A stretch of DNA of 64,000 nucleotides from Ancylobacter vacuolatus (lineage in GTDB: Bacteria; Pseudomonadota; Alphaproteobacteria; Rhizobiales; Xanthobacteraceae), in NCBI RefSeq assembly GCF_030813595.1, contig NZ_JAUSUH010000011.1, positions 62,001-126,000 on the forward strand. Direction: 5' to 3'. Positions 24,592-34,121 of this stretch are shown one piece after another. Numbering within the stretch: the first letter of the stretch is position 1; each line of letters begins with the position of its first letter. Below the pieces are notes generated by a model. The model searched no databases, was not told the DNA's origin, and saw only the letters and a program-made list of their open reading frames with translations. The translations under genes and the position numbers were made by a program.

Positions 24592-27384
24592 ATGACCGAA
24601 CCCCGCCGCCGCCCCGACCATCCCTTCAAGGACCTGTTCGACATCGACGCCATGCGCGTCGAGCTCGGCGCGCTGGCGCGCGAGGTGCTTGGGCGGGGAC
24701 AACCCGGCCGCGAGATCGAATTGCGCACGCAATTGGCGCGTCGACTGAAGGCCGCCTATCAGCACGGCCACCAGGTCGCCGAGCGCTGGCTGATGGTGGA
24801 AGGCTCCGGCCGGCGCTGCGCCGAGCGGCTATCGCGGCTGCAGGACGAGATCATCACGCTGGTGCACGAGCTGGCGGTGAAGACGCTCTACCCCTCCGAC
24901 AACCCCTCCACCTCCGAGCGCATGGCGATCGTCGCCGTCGGCGGCTATGGCCGCGGGCTGATGGCGCCGGGCTCGGACACCGATATCCTGTTCCTGCTGC
25001 CCTACAAGCAGACCGCCTGGGGCGAGAGCGTCGCCGAGGCCATTCTCTATGTGCTGTGGGACATGGGGCTGAAGGTCGGCCATGCCACGCGCTCGGTCGA
25101 CGAGTGCATCCGCCAGGCGCGCGGCGACATGACCATCCGCACCTCGCTGCTGGAAGCGCGGCTGCTGATCGGCGAGCGCAAGCTGTTCGACGAGCTGGTC
25201 GAGCGCTTCGACAAGGACGTGGTGCAGGGCACGGCGGTGGAATTCGTCGCCGCCAAGCTGAACGAGCGCGAAGAGCGGCTCAAGCGCGCCGGCCAGTCGC
25301 GCTATGTCGTCGAGCCCAATGTGAAGGACGGCAAGGGCGGCCTGCGTGACCTGCACACGCTGTTCTGGATCGCCAAATATGTCTACCGCGTGCATGAGAC
25401 GCGCGAACTGGTGGCCAAGGGCGTGTTCACGCCGGAAGAAGCCAAGATCTTCCGCCGCTGCGAGAACTTCCTCTGGTCGGTGCGCTGCCACCTGCACTTT
25501 CTCACCGGCAAGGCGGAGGAGCGCCTGTCCTTCGACCTGCAGCGCGAAATGGCCGAGCGCCTCGGCTACCTCGCCCATCCCGGGCTGAAGGATGTCGAGC
25601 GCTTCATGAAGCACTATTTCCTGGTGGCGAAGGACGTCGGCGATCTCACCGCCATTGTCTCCGCCGCGCTGGAAGAGCGCCACGACAAGCCGGTGCCGCG
25701 TCTCGACCGGATGATCGCCCGGCTGCGCCGCTCGGGCCGGCGCACGCTGAAGGAAAGCGCCGATTTCATCGTCGACAATGACCGGATCAATGTCGCCGAT
25801 GCCAGCGCCTTCGGCCGCGATCCGCTCAATCTCATCCGCATCTTCCATCTCGCCGGCAAGCACGGGCTGAACTTCCACCCCGACGCGATGCGCCTCGCCA
25901 CGCGCTCGCTCAAGCTGATCGACCACACGCTGCGCGAGAGCCCGGAGGCCAACCGGCTGTTCGTCGAGATCCTGTGCTCGAAGGAGAGCCCGGAAATCGT
26001 GCTGCGGCGGATGAACGAAACCGGCGTGCTCGGCCGCTTCATCCCGGAATTCGGCCGCATCGTCGCGATGATGCAGTTCAACATGTATCATTCCTACACG
26101 GTGGACGAGCACCTCATCCGCTCCATCGGCGCGCTCTCGCGCATCGAGCGCGGCGACCGGCCCGATTACGGCCTCGCCAACGAGCTGATGCCGACGATCA
26201 AGAACCGCCAGCTGCTCTATATCGCGGTGCTGCTGCACGACATCGCCAAGGGCCGGCCGGAGGACCATTCCACCGCCGGCGCCCGCGTCGCCCGCCGGCT
26301 GTGCCCGCGCTTCGGCCTCAGCCCGGTCGACACCGACACGGTGGCCTGGCTGATCGAACAGCACCTCACCATGTCGACCATCGCCCAGTCGCGCGACCTC
26401 TCCGACCGCAAGACGATCGAGAACTTCGCCGCCGTGGTGCAGAATCTGGAGCGGATGAAGCTGCTGCTCATCCTCACCACCGCCGATATCCGCGCCGTCG
26501 GGCCGGGGGTGTGGAACAACTGGAAGTCGCAGCTGCTGCGCACGCTCTATCACGAGACCGAGCCTGTCATCACCGGCGGCTTCTCGGAGAGCAACCGCAA
26601 TCTGCGCGTCGCCCGCGCCCAGGCCGAGCTGCGTACCGCCCTCACCGATTGGGATGCCGCCGCGCTCGACGCCTATATGGGGCGCCACTACCCCACCTAC
26701 TGGCTGCAGACCGACCGCACGCACCAGATGGAGCATGCCCGCTTCATCCGCGAGACCGAGGAACGGGGCAAGGCGCTGGCCACCCGCGCCAAGACCGACC
26801 CCAAGCGCGGCATCACCGAGCTCACCGTCTTCGCGCCCGACCATCCCAAGCTGCTGGCGGTGATCGCCGGCGCCTGCGCCAGCGCCGGGGCGCACATTGT
26901 CGACGCCCAGATCAGCACCACCACGGATGGGCGGGCGCTCGACACCATCTCGCTGACCCGCGCCTTCGAGCAGGACGAGGACGAGGTGCGCCGCGCCGAC
27001 CGCATCGCCGGCGCCATCGAGAAGGCACTGGCCGGCGAGATCAAGCTCCCCGAGGTGGTGGCCCGCCGCATCCCGAAGCGCCCGCGCGCCTTCACTGTCG
27101 AGCCCGAGGTCACGCTCAACAATTCCTGGTCGAACCGCCACACCGTGATCGAGGTGTCCGGGCTCGACCGGCCGGGCCTGCTCTACGGGCTGACGCAGAC
27201 GCTCTCGCGGCTCAACCTCAACATCGCCTCCGCCCATATCGCCACCTTCGGCGAGCGGGCGGTGGACGTGTTCTACGTCACCGACCTGATGGGGGCGAAG
27301 ATCATGGGCGCCGCCCGCCACTCCGCCATCCGCCGCGCTTTGCTGCAGGTGCTCGACGCCGACGACGAGGCCAATGCGGCGTGA
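24592..27384 (+). CDS. glnD: [Protein-PII] uridylyltransferase / uridylyl-removing enzyme
   Basis: 930 residues. It adds or removes UMP on PII proteins according to glutamine, setting nitrogen control. The nucleotidyltransferase motif is VGGYGRGLMAPGSDTDILF (G117-G118, D129, D131). The PII-UTase helical region has NVKDGKGGLRDLHTLFWIAK, the HD domain that removes UMP has LLHDIAKGRPEDHS, and two C-terminal ACT domains sense glutamine (TVFAPDHPKLLAVIAGACAS and EVSGLDRPGLLYGLTQTLSR). Full length and intact. The upstream neighbour is the hairpin array, so its promoter must lie within or just after the array (24520-24591). Confidence 0.97.
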   Translation: MTEPRRRPDHPFKDLFDIDAMRVELGALAREVLGRGQPGREIELRTQLARRLKAAYQHGHQVAERWLMVEGSGRRCAERLSRLQDEIITLVHELAVKTLYPSDNPSTSERMAIVAVGGYGRGLMAPGSDTDILFLLPYKQTAWGESVAEAILYVLWDMGLKVGHATRSVDECIRQARGDMTIRTSLLEARLLIGERKLFDELVERFDKDVVQGTAVEFVAAKLNEREERLKRAGQSRYVVEPNVKDGKGGLRDLHTLFWIAKYVYRVHETRELVAKGVFTPEEAKIFRRCENFLWSVRCHLHFLTGKAEERLSFDLQREMAERLGYLAHPGLKDVERFMKHYFLVAKDVGDLTAIVSAALEERHDKPVPRLDRMIARLRRSGRRTLKESADFIVDNDRINVADASAFGRDPLNLIRIFHLAGKHGLNFHPDAMRLATRSLKLIDHTLRESPEANRLFVEILCSKESPEIVLRRMNETGVLGRFIPEFGRIVAMMQFNMYHSYTVDEHLIRSIGALSRIERGDRPDYGLANELMPTIKNRQLLYIAVLLHDIAKGRPEDHSTAGARVARRLCPRFGLSPVDTDTVAWLIEQHLTMSTIAQSRDLSDRKTIENFAAVVQNLERMKLLLILTTADIRAVGPGVWNNWKSQLLRTLYHETEPVITGGFSESNRNLRVARAQAELRTALTDWDAAALDAYMGRHYPTYWLQTDRTHQMEHARFIRETEERGKALATRAKTDPKRGITELTVFAPDHPKLLAVIAGACASAGAHIVDAQISTTTDGRALDTISLTRAFEQDEDEVRRADRIAGAIEKALAGEIKLPEVVARRIPKRPRAFTVEPEVTLNNSWSNRHTVIEVSGLDRPGLLYGLTQTLSRLNLNIASAHIATFGERAVDVFYVTDLMGAKIMGAARHSAIRRALLQVLDADDEANAA

Positions 27385-27406
27385 GGCCCCTTCCCGAAAT
27401 GGCCCC

Positions 27407-27421
27407 TTAACCCCCGCTTAA
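27407..27421 (+). promoter_or_regulatory. CtrA-type binding site TTAA-N7-TTAA
   Basis: A perfect TTAA, 7 bp, TTAA (first half extended to TTAACC) in the 98-bp gap between glnD and the class A PBP gene, 62 bp before the PBP start. CtrA is the cell-cycle master regulator of alphaproteobacteria, and cell-wall genes are known CtrA targets in several species. Binding is inferred. Confidence 0.6.
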
Positions 27422-27482
27422 AAGCCCTGATTTAGAGTTCGTTTACCGGCTCAACATCAGGTGCCCTCGGGGGCGGAGGTTC

Positions 27483-29765
27483 ATGTTCGGACGACGCGGC
27501 GACAGGGAGAGACGCGAACCGGTGCTGGGCACGCCCGGCTTCGACGGCGACCTGCGCCTGAATGCCGACGACCGCCCGACGATTCCGACCGCCCCGCTGG
27601 AGCGCGAGCGCGCCCGCACCCCGCGCAAGGCGCCTCCGAAAGCGCTGCCCACGCCGCGTCCGCCGGCGCAGTCCAGCCGCCGCAACCGACATGACGACTG
27701 GTCCGACGCGGAAGAGGCCGATTACGAGGACGAGCCGCGCAGGGCCCGCAGCAGCCGCAGCCGTGACCGGGACCGCGATGACCGACGCAATCGCGACACC
27801 GGCCGCGGCGGCGGGCGCCGCCGCAAGCCCAGGCGCGGCCTGTTGGGCCGGCTGGTCTATTGGGGCGTGGTGCTCGGCCTGTGGGGGGTGATCGGGCTCG
27901 CCGGCCTCATCTTCTACGAGGCCAGCCAACTGCCGCCGATCCAGAATCTGGCCATTCCCGACCGCCCGCCCACCGTCATCATCCAGGGCGCGGACGGGCA
28001 GGCGATTGCCACGCGCGGCGAGATGGGCGGCACCAATGTGCCGCTGCGGGCGCTGCCGCCCTATCTGCCGCAGGCTTTTGTGGCGATCGAGGACCGGCGC
28101 TTCTACTCTCATTTCGGCCTCGACCCGCTGGGCCTGGCCCGCGCGGTGGTGGTCAACCTCACCCAGGGGCGGCTGCGCGAGGGCGGCTCGACCCTGACCC
28201 AGCAGCTGGCCAAGAACCTGTTCCTCACCCAGGAGCGCACCCTCTCGCGCAAGGTGCAGGAGCTCATTCTCTCGCTGTGGCTGGAGGCCAAATACTCCAA
28301 GAACGAGATCCTCGAACTCTATATGAACCGCGTCTATTTCGGTGCCGGCGCCTATGGGGTGGAAGCCGCCGCGCAGCGCTATTTCGGCGTGTCGGCGCGG
28401 CAGGTGTCGCTCTCGCAGGCCGCCATGCTCGCCGGGCTGGTCAAATCCCCCTCGGCGCTCGCCCCCACCCGCAATCTGGAGGGCGCGCAGGCCCGGGCGG
28501 AAGTGGTGCTGGGCGCGATGCAGGAGGCCGGATTCATCACGCCGGAAATGCGCCAGACCGCGCTGGCCCGGCCCGCCACCGTCGCCAAGGCGCAGGGGCC
28601 GGATTCCTACGGCTATGTCGCCGACTGGGTGCTGGAGCAGGTGAAGACGCTGGTCGGCCCGGTGACGCAGGACCTGATCGTCCAGACCACCATCGACCCC
28701 GCCCTCCAGAGCGCCGCCGACAAGGCGCTGAAGGACGCGCTGGCGAAATCAGGCAAGAAGCTGGGCGTCGAGCAGGGCGCGCTTGTGGTGATGGACACGG
28801 GCGGCGGGGTGCGGGCGCTGGTCGGCGGGCGCTCCTATGAGGAGAGCCAGTACAACCGCGCCGTCACCGCGCGCCGGCAGCCCGGTTCCTCGTTCAAGCC
28901 CTTCGTCTATCTCACCGCGATGGAGCGCGGCCTGACGCCCGAGACCGTGCGCGCCGACGCGCCGATCCAGCTCAAGGGCTGGAAGCCGGAGAATTTCTCG
29001 CGCGAATATCGCGGCGCGGTGGACCTGAAGACCGCGCTGGCGCTCTCGCTCAACACCGTCTCGGTGCGGCTGGCGCTGGAAGTGGGGCCGGACGAGGTGG
29101 TGAAGACCGCGCACCGCCTCGGCATCCATTCCAAGCTGGAGCCCAACGCCTCGATCGCGCTCGGCACGTCCGAGGTGTCGGTGCTGGAGATGGCAAGCGC
29201 CTATGCGCCCTTCGCCAATGGCGGCGTCGGCGTCACGCCGCACATCATCGAGCGGGTGCGCGACAAGAGCGGCACCCTGCTCTACGCCTATGCCGAGGCC
29301 GGGCGCGGCCTGGTGATGGCGCCGCCGCATGTGGCGATGATGAACCGCATGCTGCAGGACGTGCTCACCATCGGCACCGCCCGCCGCGCCGATTTGCCGG
29401 GCTGGCCCGCCGCCGGCAAGACCGGCACCAGCCAGGATTACCGCGACGCCTGGTTCGTCGGCTATACCGGCCGCTTCGTCACCAGCGTCTGGCTCGGCAA
29501 TGACGATTCATCGCCGACCAAGAAAGCCGGCGGCTCCGGCCTGCCGGTGGACATCTGGAGCCAGGTGATGAAGGTGGCGCATAAGGACCAGCCGGTCGTC
29601 GCCCTGCCCGGCACCGACCTTGCTGCCCCCGTCGCCGGCGGCCAGCTGCCGCCCGGCGTGGTGCCGGAGGAGCCGGTTGTCACCGGCGGCCCGCAGCGCG
29701 CCCCCGCCGCCCCGCGCCCGAGCCTCGACAACTGGCTGCTCGACAAGCTGTTCGGAAGTGGCTGA
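27483..29765 (+). CDS. Class A penicillin-binding protein (PBP1A family)
   Basis: 760 residues. Bifunctional peptidoglycan glycosyltransferase and transpeptidase. A long charged cytoplasmic tail (residues 1-120, rich in Arg/Asp/Pro) precedes the membrane anchor (125-147). The GT51 domain has E203 in AIEDRRFYSHFGLD and the GGSTLTQQLAKNLFL motif. The transpeptidase has S469 in PGSSFKPF, SLN at 522-524 and KTG at 646-648 (AAGKTGTSQDYRDAWF). The C-terminus is a Pro/Val-rich tail ending LDKLFGSG. The unusually long Arg-rich cytoplasmic tail is common in Hyphomicrobiales PBP1 proteins. A GGAGG lies before the ATG and a CtrA-type box upstream. Confidence 0.95.
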   Translation: MFGRRGDRERREPVLGTPGFDGDLRLNADDRPTIPTAPLERERARTPRKAPPKALPTPRPPAQSSRRNRHDDWSDAEEADYEDEPRRARSSRSRDRDRDDRRNRDTGRGGGRRRKPRRGLLGRLVYWGVVLGLWGVIGLAGLIFYEASQLPPIQNLAIPDRPPTVIIQGADGQAIATRGEMGGTNVPLRALPPYLPQAFVAIEDRRFYSHFGLDPLGLARAVVVNLTQGRLREGGSTLTQQLAKNLFLTQERTLSRKVQELILSLWLEAKYSKNEILELYMNRVYFGAGAYGVEAAAQRYFGVSARQVSLSQAAMLAGLVKSPSALAPTRNLEGAQARAEVVLGAMQEAGFITPEMRQTALARPATVAKAQGPDSYGYVADWVLEQVKTLVGPVTQDLIVQTTIDPALQSAADKALKDALAKSGKKLGVEQGALVVMDTGGGVRALVGGRSYEESQYNRAVTARRQPGSSFKPFVYLTAMERGLTPETVRADAPIQLKGWKPENFSREYRGAVDLKTALALSLNTVSVRLALEVGPDEVVKTAHRLGIHSKLEPNASIALGTSEVSVLEMASAYAPFANGGVGVTPHIIERVRDKSGTLLYAYAEAGRGLVMAPPHVAMMNRMLQDVLTIGTARRADLPGWPAAGKTGTSQDYRDAWFVGYTGRFVTSVWLGNDDSSPTKKAGGSGLPVDIWSQVMKVAHKDQPVVALPGTDLAAPVAGGQLPPGVVPEEPVVTGGPQRAPAAPRPSLDNWLLDKLFGSG

Positions 29766-29780
29766 GGCGGGTAGTTCTCT

Positions 29781-29826
29781 CGTCATCCCGGCCGCGCTCA
29801 ACGTCATCCCCGGGCGTGACGCGGCG
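29781..29826. repeat. REP-like palindrome, family A, degenerate
   Basis: CGTCATCCCGGCCGCGCTCA followed by a second CGTCATCCCCGGGCGTGACG block between the convergent PBP and metallopeptidase genes. It matches the 13639-13702 family, with rearranged arms. Confidence 0.6.
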
Positions 29827-29840
29827 CGGGCGCGCCTATG

Positions 29841-30608
29841 TCAGTCGCCCGCCCCGTAGCGGTGCAGGCCGGCGCCGTGCTTCTTCAGCCAGGCCTCGGC
29901 GGCGTGGCGTTCGGGGAACAGCGCGTCCACCGTCGCCCAGAAGCGCGGCCCGTGGTTCATCTCGCGCCGGTGCGCCACCTCATGGGCGGCGAGATAATCC
30001 AGCACCGAGGGCGGGGCGAGGATCAGCCGCCACGAGAAGGAAAGCGCGCCGGCACTGGAGCAGGAGCCCCAGCGGCTCGCCGTGTCGCGCAGGGTGACGC
30101 GGGCGAGGCTGACACCCAGCGCGCGGGCATGGCGCTGGGCCGCCTCGACCAGATCGCGCCGCGCCTCGCGCTTGAGGAAATCGCCCACCCGCCGCGCCAC
30201 ATGCGCGCCATCGCCGGCGACAAAGAGCATGAACTCGCCGTCCTCGCTGCCGGTCCACACCGTGCCGCGCGCGTCGGGCCGATGGACGATGCGGTGCGGG
30301 GTGCCGCGCAGCGGCAGGAGCGCGCCGGGGGCGAAGAGCACCGCCTGGGGCAGGCGGGCGAGGCGCACCTCCACCCAGCCGGCATGGCGGCGGGCAAAGT
30401 CCAGCGCCTCCGGCAGCGTGCCGCGTGCAGGAAGGGTGAGCATCACGTCGCGCGTCGCCGCCCGGACCCGCAGCGTGTAGCGCCGGGCGCGCGGGTTACG
30501 GCGCAGCTGGACGACGACCTCCTCGGCCGTCAGCCGCAGCGTGAAATGGCCGGGCTCAGGCGCGGCCGGTGTCTTGCGTCGGGCGGAGGTGAGGGCGCGG
30601 AAGAGCAT
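29841..30608 (-). CDS. YgjP-like zinc metallopeptidase (DUF45/M48-related)
   Basis: 255 residues. The zinc site is the HExxH motif in AAHEVAHRREMNHGPRFW, with the third histidine in the MNH segment; TASRWGSCSSAGALSFSWRL upstream is the typical YgjP/SprT-like signature. The N-terminal part has a basic strand region (VQLRRNPRARRYTLRVR). Members are soluble zinc peptidases; a substrate is not known. It faces the PBP gene convergently and is followed by gcrA on the same strand about 100 bp upstream. Confidence 0.9.
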   Translation of the reverse strand: MLFRALTSARRKTPAAPEPGHFTLRLTAEEVVVQLRRNPRARRYTLRVRAATRDVMLTLPARGTLPEALDFARRHAGWVEVRLARLPQAVLFAPGALLPLRGTPHRIVHRPDARGTVWTGSEDGEFMLFVAGDGAHVARRVGDFLKREARRDLVEAAQRHARALGVSLARVTLRDTASRWGSCSSAGALSFSWRLILAPPSVLDYLAAHEVAHRREMNHGPRFWATVDALFPERHAAEAWLKKHGAGLHRYGAGD

Positions 30609-30709
30609 GAAACGACCGGGCCGGGAAAGTTGGTCCCAATTATGGCACCGGCTGGCACGCAGGCGCCAGCCTCGTCCTTCGCCCGCCCGTCAGGCGATGC
30701 GGGCGCGCC

Positions 30710-31213
30710 TCAGCGCGCGAGGCGGCGCCGGTTGCGGTCCTGCACCGGCTGATAGGCGATGCGGGCGTGATAGGCGCAATAGGGCAGGCCGGTCTTGGAG
30801 CGGCTGCCGCAATAGTGGAAATCGCCCTTGCCGGGGTCGCCGACCGGCCAGCGGCAGGTGAACTCGGTCAGGTCGAGAATGGTGCAGCCCCCGCCCATCG
30901 GGATCACCTTGGCGATCGGGTCGGCCGCGACCTCGGGCTCCGGCGCCGTCACCGTCTCGACAACAGGCGCCAGCGCCGTGTTGCCCTGCACCATCGGCCG
31001 CATGACCTGGGTGGTGGCGGCGGGACGCGGCTTGCGAGGACGGGGTGCCGGCGAGGCGGCTGCCTTGGCGCGGCCGGAAAGGCCAAGCCGATGCACCTTG
31101 CCGATGACCGCGTTACGGGTCACGCCGCCGAGTTCCGCCGCGATCTGGCTCGCCGAGAGTCCTTCCGACCAGAGTTTCTTGAGCAGCTCGACGCGCTCGT
31201 CCGTCCAGTTCAT
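30710..31213 (-). CDS. gcrA: GcrA family cell cycle regulator
   Basis: 167 residues. The N-terminal helix-turn-helix MNWTDERVELLKKLWSEGLS, continuing ASQIAAELGGVTRNAVIGK and VHRLGL, is the GcrA hallmark. A basic, Pro/Ala-rich linker leads to the conserved C-terminal CRWPVGDPGKGDFHYCG, then GLPYCAYHARIAYQP, which in Caulobacter contacts the sigma-70 domain. GcrA activates promoters carrying methylated GANTC sites made by CcrM. The ATG has GGAGG 7 nt upstream. Four GANTC sites lie in the 240 bp upstream of the start. Confidence 0.95.
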   Translation of the reverse strand: MNWTDERVELLKKLWSEGLSASQIAAELGGVTRNAVIGKVHRLGLSGRAKAAASPAPRPRKPRPAATTQVMRPMVQGNTALAPVVETVTAPEPEVAADPIAKVIPMGGGCTILDLTEFTCRWPVGDPGKGDFHYCGSRSKTGLPYCAYHARIAYQPVQDRNRRRLAR

Positions 31214-31740
31214 TGCATGGCCTCCTTCGTGCCGACCGGGAGGCGGAATCCCTCACCCCTTCGGCAAGTCAACTTGCCGAAGCCAACGCCCGCAAACGCC
31301 ACCAGGGAATTGCCGCCGCACGAGATGTCGTATCTCACTGGGGGGATGCTACAATATGCGCGGACTCGGGGCGAGTAGGTTCAGGGCCGAAACGATCGTT
31401 TTCCCCAGCTAGAGTCCGCGCTGCAACACTCCCCTGTGAACGAGAGTCGCATCAAGCACTTGGCAGCGCCCTGCTCGCGGGCGCCGGGGCAACCTTTAGC
31501 ATTCCGGCGCACATCAGCCATGCGTGAGCGTGGGAACTCAACGGATTTCTTCCGGTTTGTACGACACGCTCGGCCATTGCCTTTTGCCGTGGCGACGGGT
31601 GTGGGGGGGGGGTGCATCCCGCTCTCAGTGAAGATGTCGATCAATCCGCGTGCCAAGGTGGATCTTCGAGGCCGAGCAGGAATAGCGCGCGCCGCCCGCA
31701 AGGCCCGGCGGCAATTCGCGCCCGCAAGGCCGGCCTAATA
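31214..31740. other. Long intergenic region between gcrA and argD; GANTC cluster
   Basis: I find no convincing gene. It has lower GC than its surroundings and holds the divergent control region. GANTC (CcrM) sites are at 31246-31250, 31363-31367, 31412-31416 and 31444-31448. A 12-bp palindrome AAACGATCGTTT lies at 31390-31401 and GAGAT-N5-ATCTC at 31322-31336. A run of nine G is near 31603-31611. A 100-codon plus-strand frame at 31436-31738 has no recognisable domain or start signal and is not annotated. Confidence 0.5.
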
Positions 31741-31768
31741 TTGACCACACGTCCCCAATAGATAGAAT
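31741..31768 (+). promoter_or_regulatory. Sigma-70-type promoter of argD-argF
   Basis: TTGACC (31741-31746), 16 bp, then TAGAAT (31763-31768): each one mismatch from the housekeeping consensus. It lies 101 bp before the argD start and predicts a leader that begins at about 31775 with a strong hairpin. Confidence 0.6.
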
Positions 31769-31780
31769 TGCCGCCATCGG

Positions 31781-31814
31781 GTGCCGCCCCCGCAAGGGCG
31801 GCACGTTTCGTTTT
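31781..31814 (+). terminator. Terminator-like hairpin in the argD leader
   Basis: Arms GTGCCGCCC (31781-31789) and GGGCGGCAC (31796-31804) around CCGCAA, followed by GTTTCGTTTT. It has the form of an intrinsic terminator but lies just after the predicted promoter and 56 bp before argD, with no plus-strand gene upstream. It could be an attenuator or a 5' stabilising stem. Confidence 0.6.
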
Positions 31815-31869
31815 GGGGCAGGCGCAGGCCGATCAGGGGCGCCGCAAGCTTGAGAGAGGGAGGGGCGCG

Positions 31870-33078
31870 GTGATCACCCCGATCCTGCCGACCTATAACC
31901 GTGTCGACCTCGTCTTCGAGCGGGGCGAAGGCGCCTGGCTGTACACCAAGGACGGCGAGCGTTATCTCGACTTCACCGCCGGCATCGCGGTGAACGTGCT
32001 CGGCCATGCCCATCCTTATCTCGTGGCGGCGCTGACCGAGCAGGCCGGCAAGCTCTGGCACCTGTCCAATCTCTTCCGCATCGAGGGCGGCGAGCGCCTG
32101 GCCGCGCGCCTTGTCGCGGCGACCTTCGCCGACACGATGTTCTTCACCAATTCCGGGGCGGAGGCGCTGGAATGCGCCATCAAGATGGCGCGCAAGTACC
32201 ATTCCGCGAATGGCCGGCCCGAGCGCGCCCGCATCATCACCTTCGAGGGCGCCTTCCACGGCCGCACGCTCGCCACCATCGCCGCCGGCGGCAACCCGAA
32301 ATATCTGGAGGGCTTCGGCCCGGCCATGCCCGGCTTCGACCAGGTGCCGTTCGGCGATCTCGACGCGGTGAAGGCGGCGATCGGCCCCGAGACCGGCGCC
32401 ATCCTCATCGAGCCGGTGCAGGGCGAGGGCGGCGTGCGCGCGGCCCCCTGGGCCTTCCTGCGCGAGCTGCGGGCGCTGTGCGACGAACACGGCATGCTGC
32501 TCATCCTCGACGAGGTGCAGTGCGGCGTCGGGCGCACCGGCAAGTTCTTCGCCCATGAATGGGCCGGCATCACGCCTGACATCATGGCGGTGGCCAAGGG
32601 CATTGGCGGCGGCTTCCCGGTCGGCGCCTGCCTCGCCACGCAGGAGGCGGCCAAGGGCATGACGGCGGGCACCCATGGCTCGACCTATGGCGGCAACCCG
32701 CTGGCCATGAGCGTCGCCAATGCGGTGCTCGATGTGGTTCTGGAAGAGGGCTTCTTCGAGCGCGTGCTCGCCACCTCCACCCGGCTGCGCCAGCGCCTCG
32801 CCGAGCTGAAGGACCGCCACCCCTTGGTGATCGCGGAAGTGCGCGGCGAGGGGCTGCTGCTCGGCCTGCGCACCGTGGTGCCGAACACCGACCTCATCGC
32901 CGCCATGCGGGCCGAGGGCATGCTCGCCCCCTCGGCGGCGGAGAATGTGGTGCGCCTGCTGCCGCCGCTGACCATTGGCAATGCCGAGATCGACGCGGCG
33001 TTCGAGAAGCTCGACGCCGCCTGTGCGCGGATCGAGCAGGGCCTGAAGGCCGATACCGCAAAGGGAGCGGCCGCATGA
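31870..33078 (+). CDS. argD: Acetylornithine aminotransferase
   Basis: 402 residues. Class III PLP aminotransferase that makes N-acetylornithine in arginine synthesis (and may act on succinyldiaminopimelate). The PLP lysine is K243 in [15 protein letters not shown], with [18 protein letters not shown] before it. [20 protein letters not shown] and [18 protein letters not shown] are also diagnostic. The GTG start ([13 protein letters not shown]) is chosen because a GGGAGGGG Shine-Dalgarno precedes it; the upstream ATG frame reads through the leader hairpin. It overlaps argF by 4 bp (ATGA), a coupled pair. Confidence 0.95.
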   Translation: MITPILPTYNRVDLVFERGEGAWLYTKDGERYLDFTAGIAVNVLGHAHPYLVAALTEQAGKLWHLSNLFRIEGGERLAARLVAATFADTMFFTNSGAEALECAIKMARKYHSANGRPERARIITFEGAFHGRTLATIAAGGNPKYLEGFGPAMPGFDQVPFGDLDAVKAAIGPETGAILIEPVQGEGGVRAAPWAFLRELRALCDEHGMLLILDEVQCGVGRTGKFFAHEWAGITPDIMAVAKGIGGGFPVGACLATQEAAKGMTAGTHGSTYGGNPLAMSVANAVLDVVLEEGFFERVLATSTRLRQRLAELKDRHPLVIAEVRGEGLLLGLRTVVPNTDLIAAMRAEGMLAPSAAENVVRLLPPLTIGNAEIDAAFEKLDAACARIEQGLKADTAKGAAA

Positions 33079-34013
33079 ACGCGATGAATCCAGGCACCGT
33101 GAAGCATTTCCTCGACCTCGACCAGCTGCCGGCCGGGGATCTGCGCGCGGTGATGGAACTGTCGAAGGACCTCAAGAGCCGTCGGCGCGAAGTGGCGCTG
33201 GAGAAGCCTTTCGCCGGCAAAGTTCTGGCGATGGTGTTCGACCAGCCCTCCACCCGCACACGCATTTCCTTCGACCTCGCCATGCGCCAGCTCGGCGGCG
33301 AGACCCTCATGCTGACCGGCGCCGAGATGCAGCTCGGGCGCGGCGAGACCATCGCCGACACCGCCCGCGTGCTCTCGCGCTATGTCGACGCGATCATGAT
33401 CCGCATCCTCGACCACGCCGCGCTGGCCGAGCTGGCCGCGCACGCCACCGTGCCTGTCATCAACGGGCTGACGCGCGAATCCCATCCCTGCCAGGTGATG
33501 GCCGATGTGCTCACCTTCGAGGAGCATCGCGGGCCGATCACGGGTCGCACCGTCGCCTGGACCGGCGACGCCAATAATGTGCTGGTGTCCTGGGTGCATG
33601 CCGCCCAGCGCTTCGACTTCGCGCTGAACGTCGCCACCCCGCCGGAGCTTTCCCCGCGCCCGGCGCTGGTGAACTGGGTGCGCGAGACCGGCGCCAAGGT
33701 GAGCTTCGGCCACGCCGCCGAGGCGGCGGTGGAGGGGGCGGACTGCGTCGTCACCGACACCTGGGTGTCGATGGGCGACGCCGAGGCCGAGCGCCGGCAC
33801 AATCTGCTCAAGCCCTACCAGGTCAATGGCGCGCTGATGCGCCGGGCGGCGCCGGACGCGCTGTTCATGCACTGCCTGCCGGCCCATCGCGGCGAGGAAG
33901 TCACCGACGAGGTGATGGACGGCCCGCAATCGGTGGTGTTCGACGAGGCGGAGAACCGGCTGCACGCGCAGAAGGGCATCCTCGCCTGGTGCCTGGAAGG
34001 CGCCGCCGGCTGA
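33075..34013 (+). CDS. argF: Ornithine carbamoyltransferase
   Basis: 312 residues. It joins ornithine and carbamoyl phosphate to form citrulline. The carbamoyl-phosphate motif is S59-T60-R61-T62-R63 in [26 protein letters not shown], the SMG loop ([12 protein letters not shown]) and [16 protein letters not shown] are the ornithine-side motifs. Start overlaps the argD stop. The argD-argF-hslO order is common in Hyphomicrobiales. Confidence 0.97.
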   Translation: MNAMNPGTVKHFLDLDQLPAGDLRAVMELSKDLKSRRREVALEKPFAGKVLAMVFDQPSTRTRISFDLAMRQLGGETLMLTGAEMQLGRGETIADTARVLSRYVDAIMIRILDHAALAELAAHATVPVINGLTRESHPCQVMADVLTFEEHRGPITGRTVAWTGDANNVLVSWVHAAQRFDFALNVATPPELSPRPALVNWVRETGAKVSFGHAAEAAVEGADCVVTDTWVSMGDAEAERRHNLLKPYQVNGALMRRAAPDALFMHCLPAHRGEEVTDEVMDGPQSVVFDEAENRLHAQKGILAWCLEGAAG

Positions 34014-34121
34014 GCCGACACGGAAGGCCTACCCTGCCACGGCAGGGGCGGGCCGCGCCGCATGCCCGAACGCGGCGGCCCCTCGCAGAGTTCCCCTCGC
34101 GCTCCTATATGGGCGGGCGAC

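Noticed and set aside
24108..25349. Repetitive protein encoded by the 40-bp array
   Set aside because: All three forward frames are open because of composition; the frame continues as a shadow of glnD and has no start signal.
24829..27321. 830-codon minus-strand frame across glnD
   Set aside because: Shadow of glnD with no domain similarity.
31436..31738. 100-codon plus-strand frame between gcrA and argD
   Set aside because: No domain, no Shine-Dalgarno, Arg/Ala/Pro-rich; treated as intergenic.
34069..34094. Minus-strand GGAAC-N17-CGTT near hslO
   Set aside because: It points into argF with no minus-strand gene to serve; likely chance.
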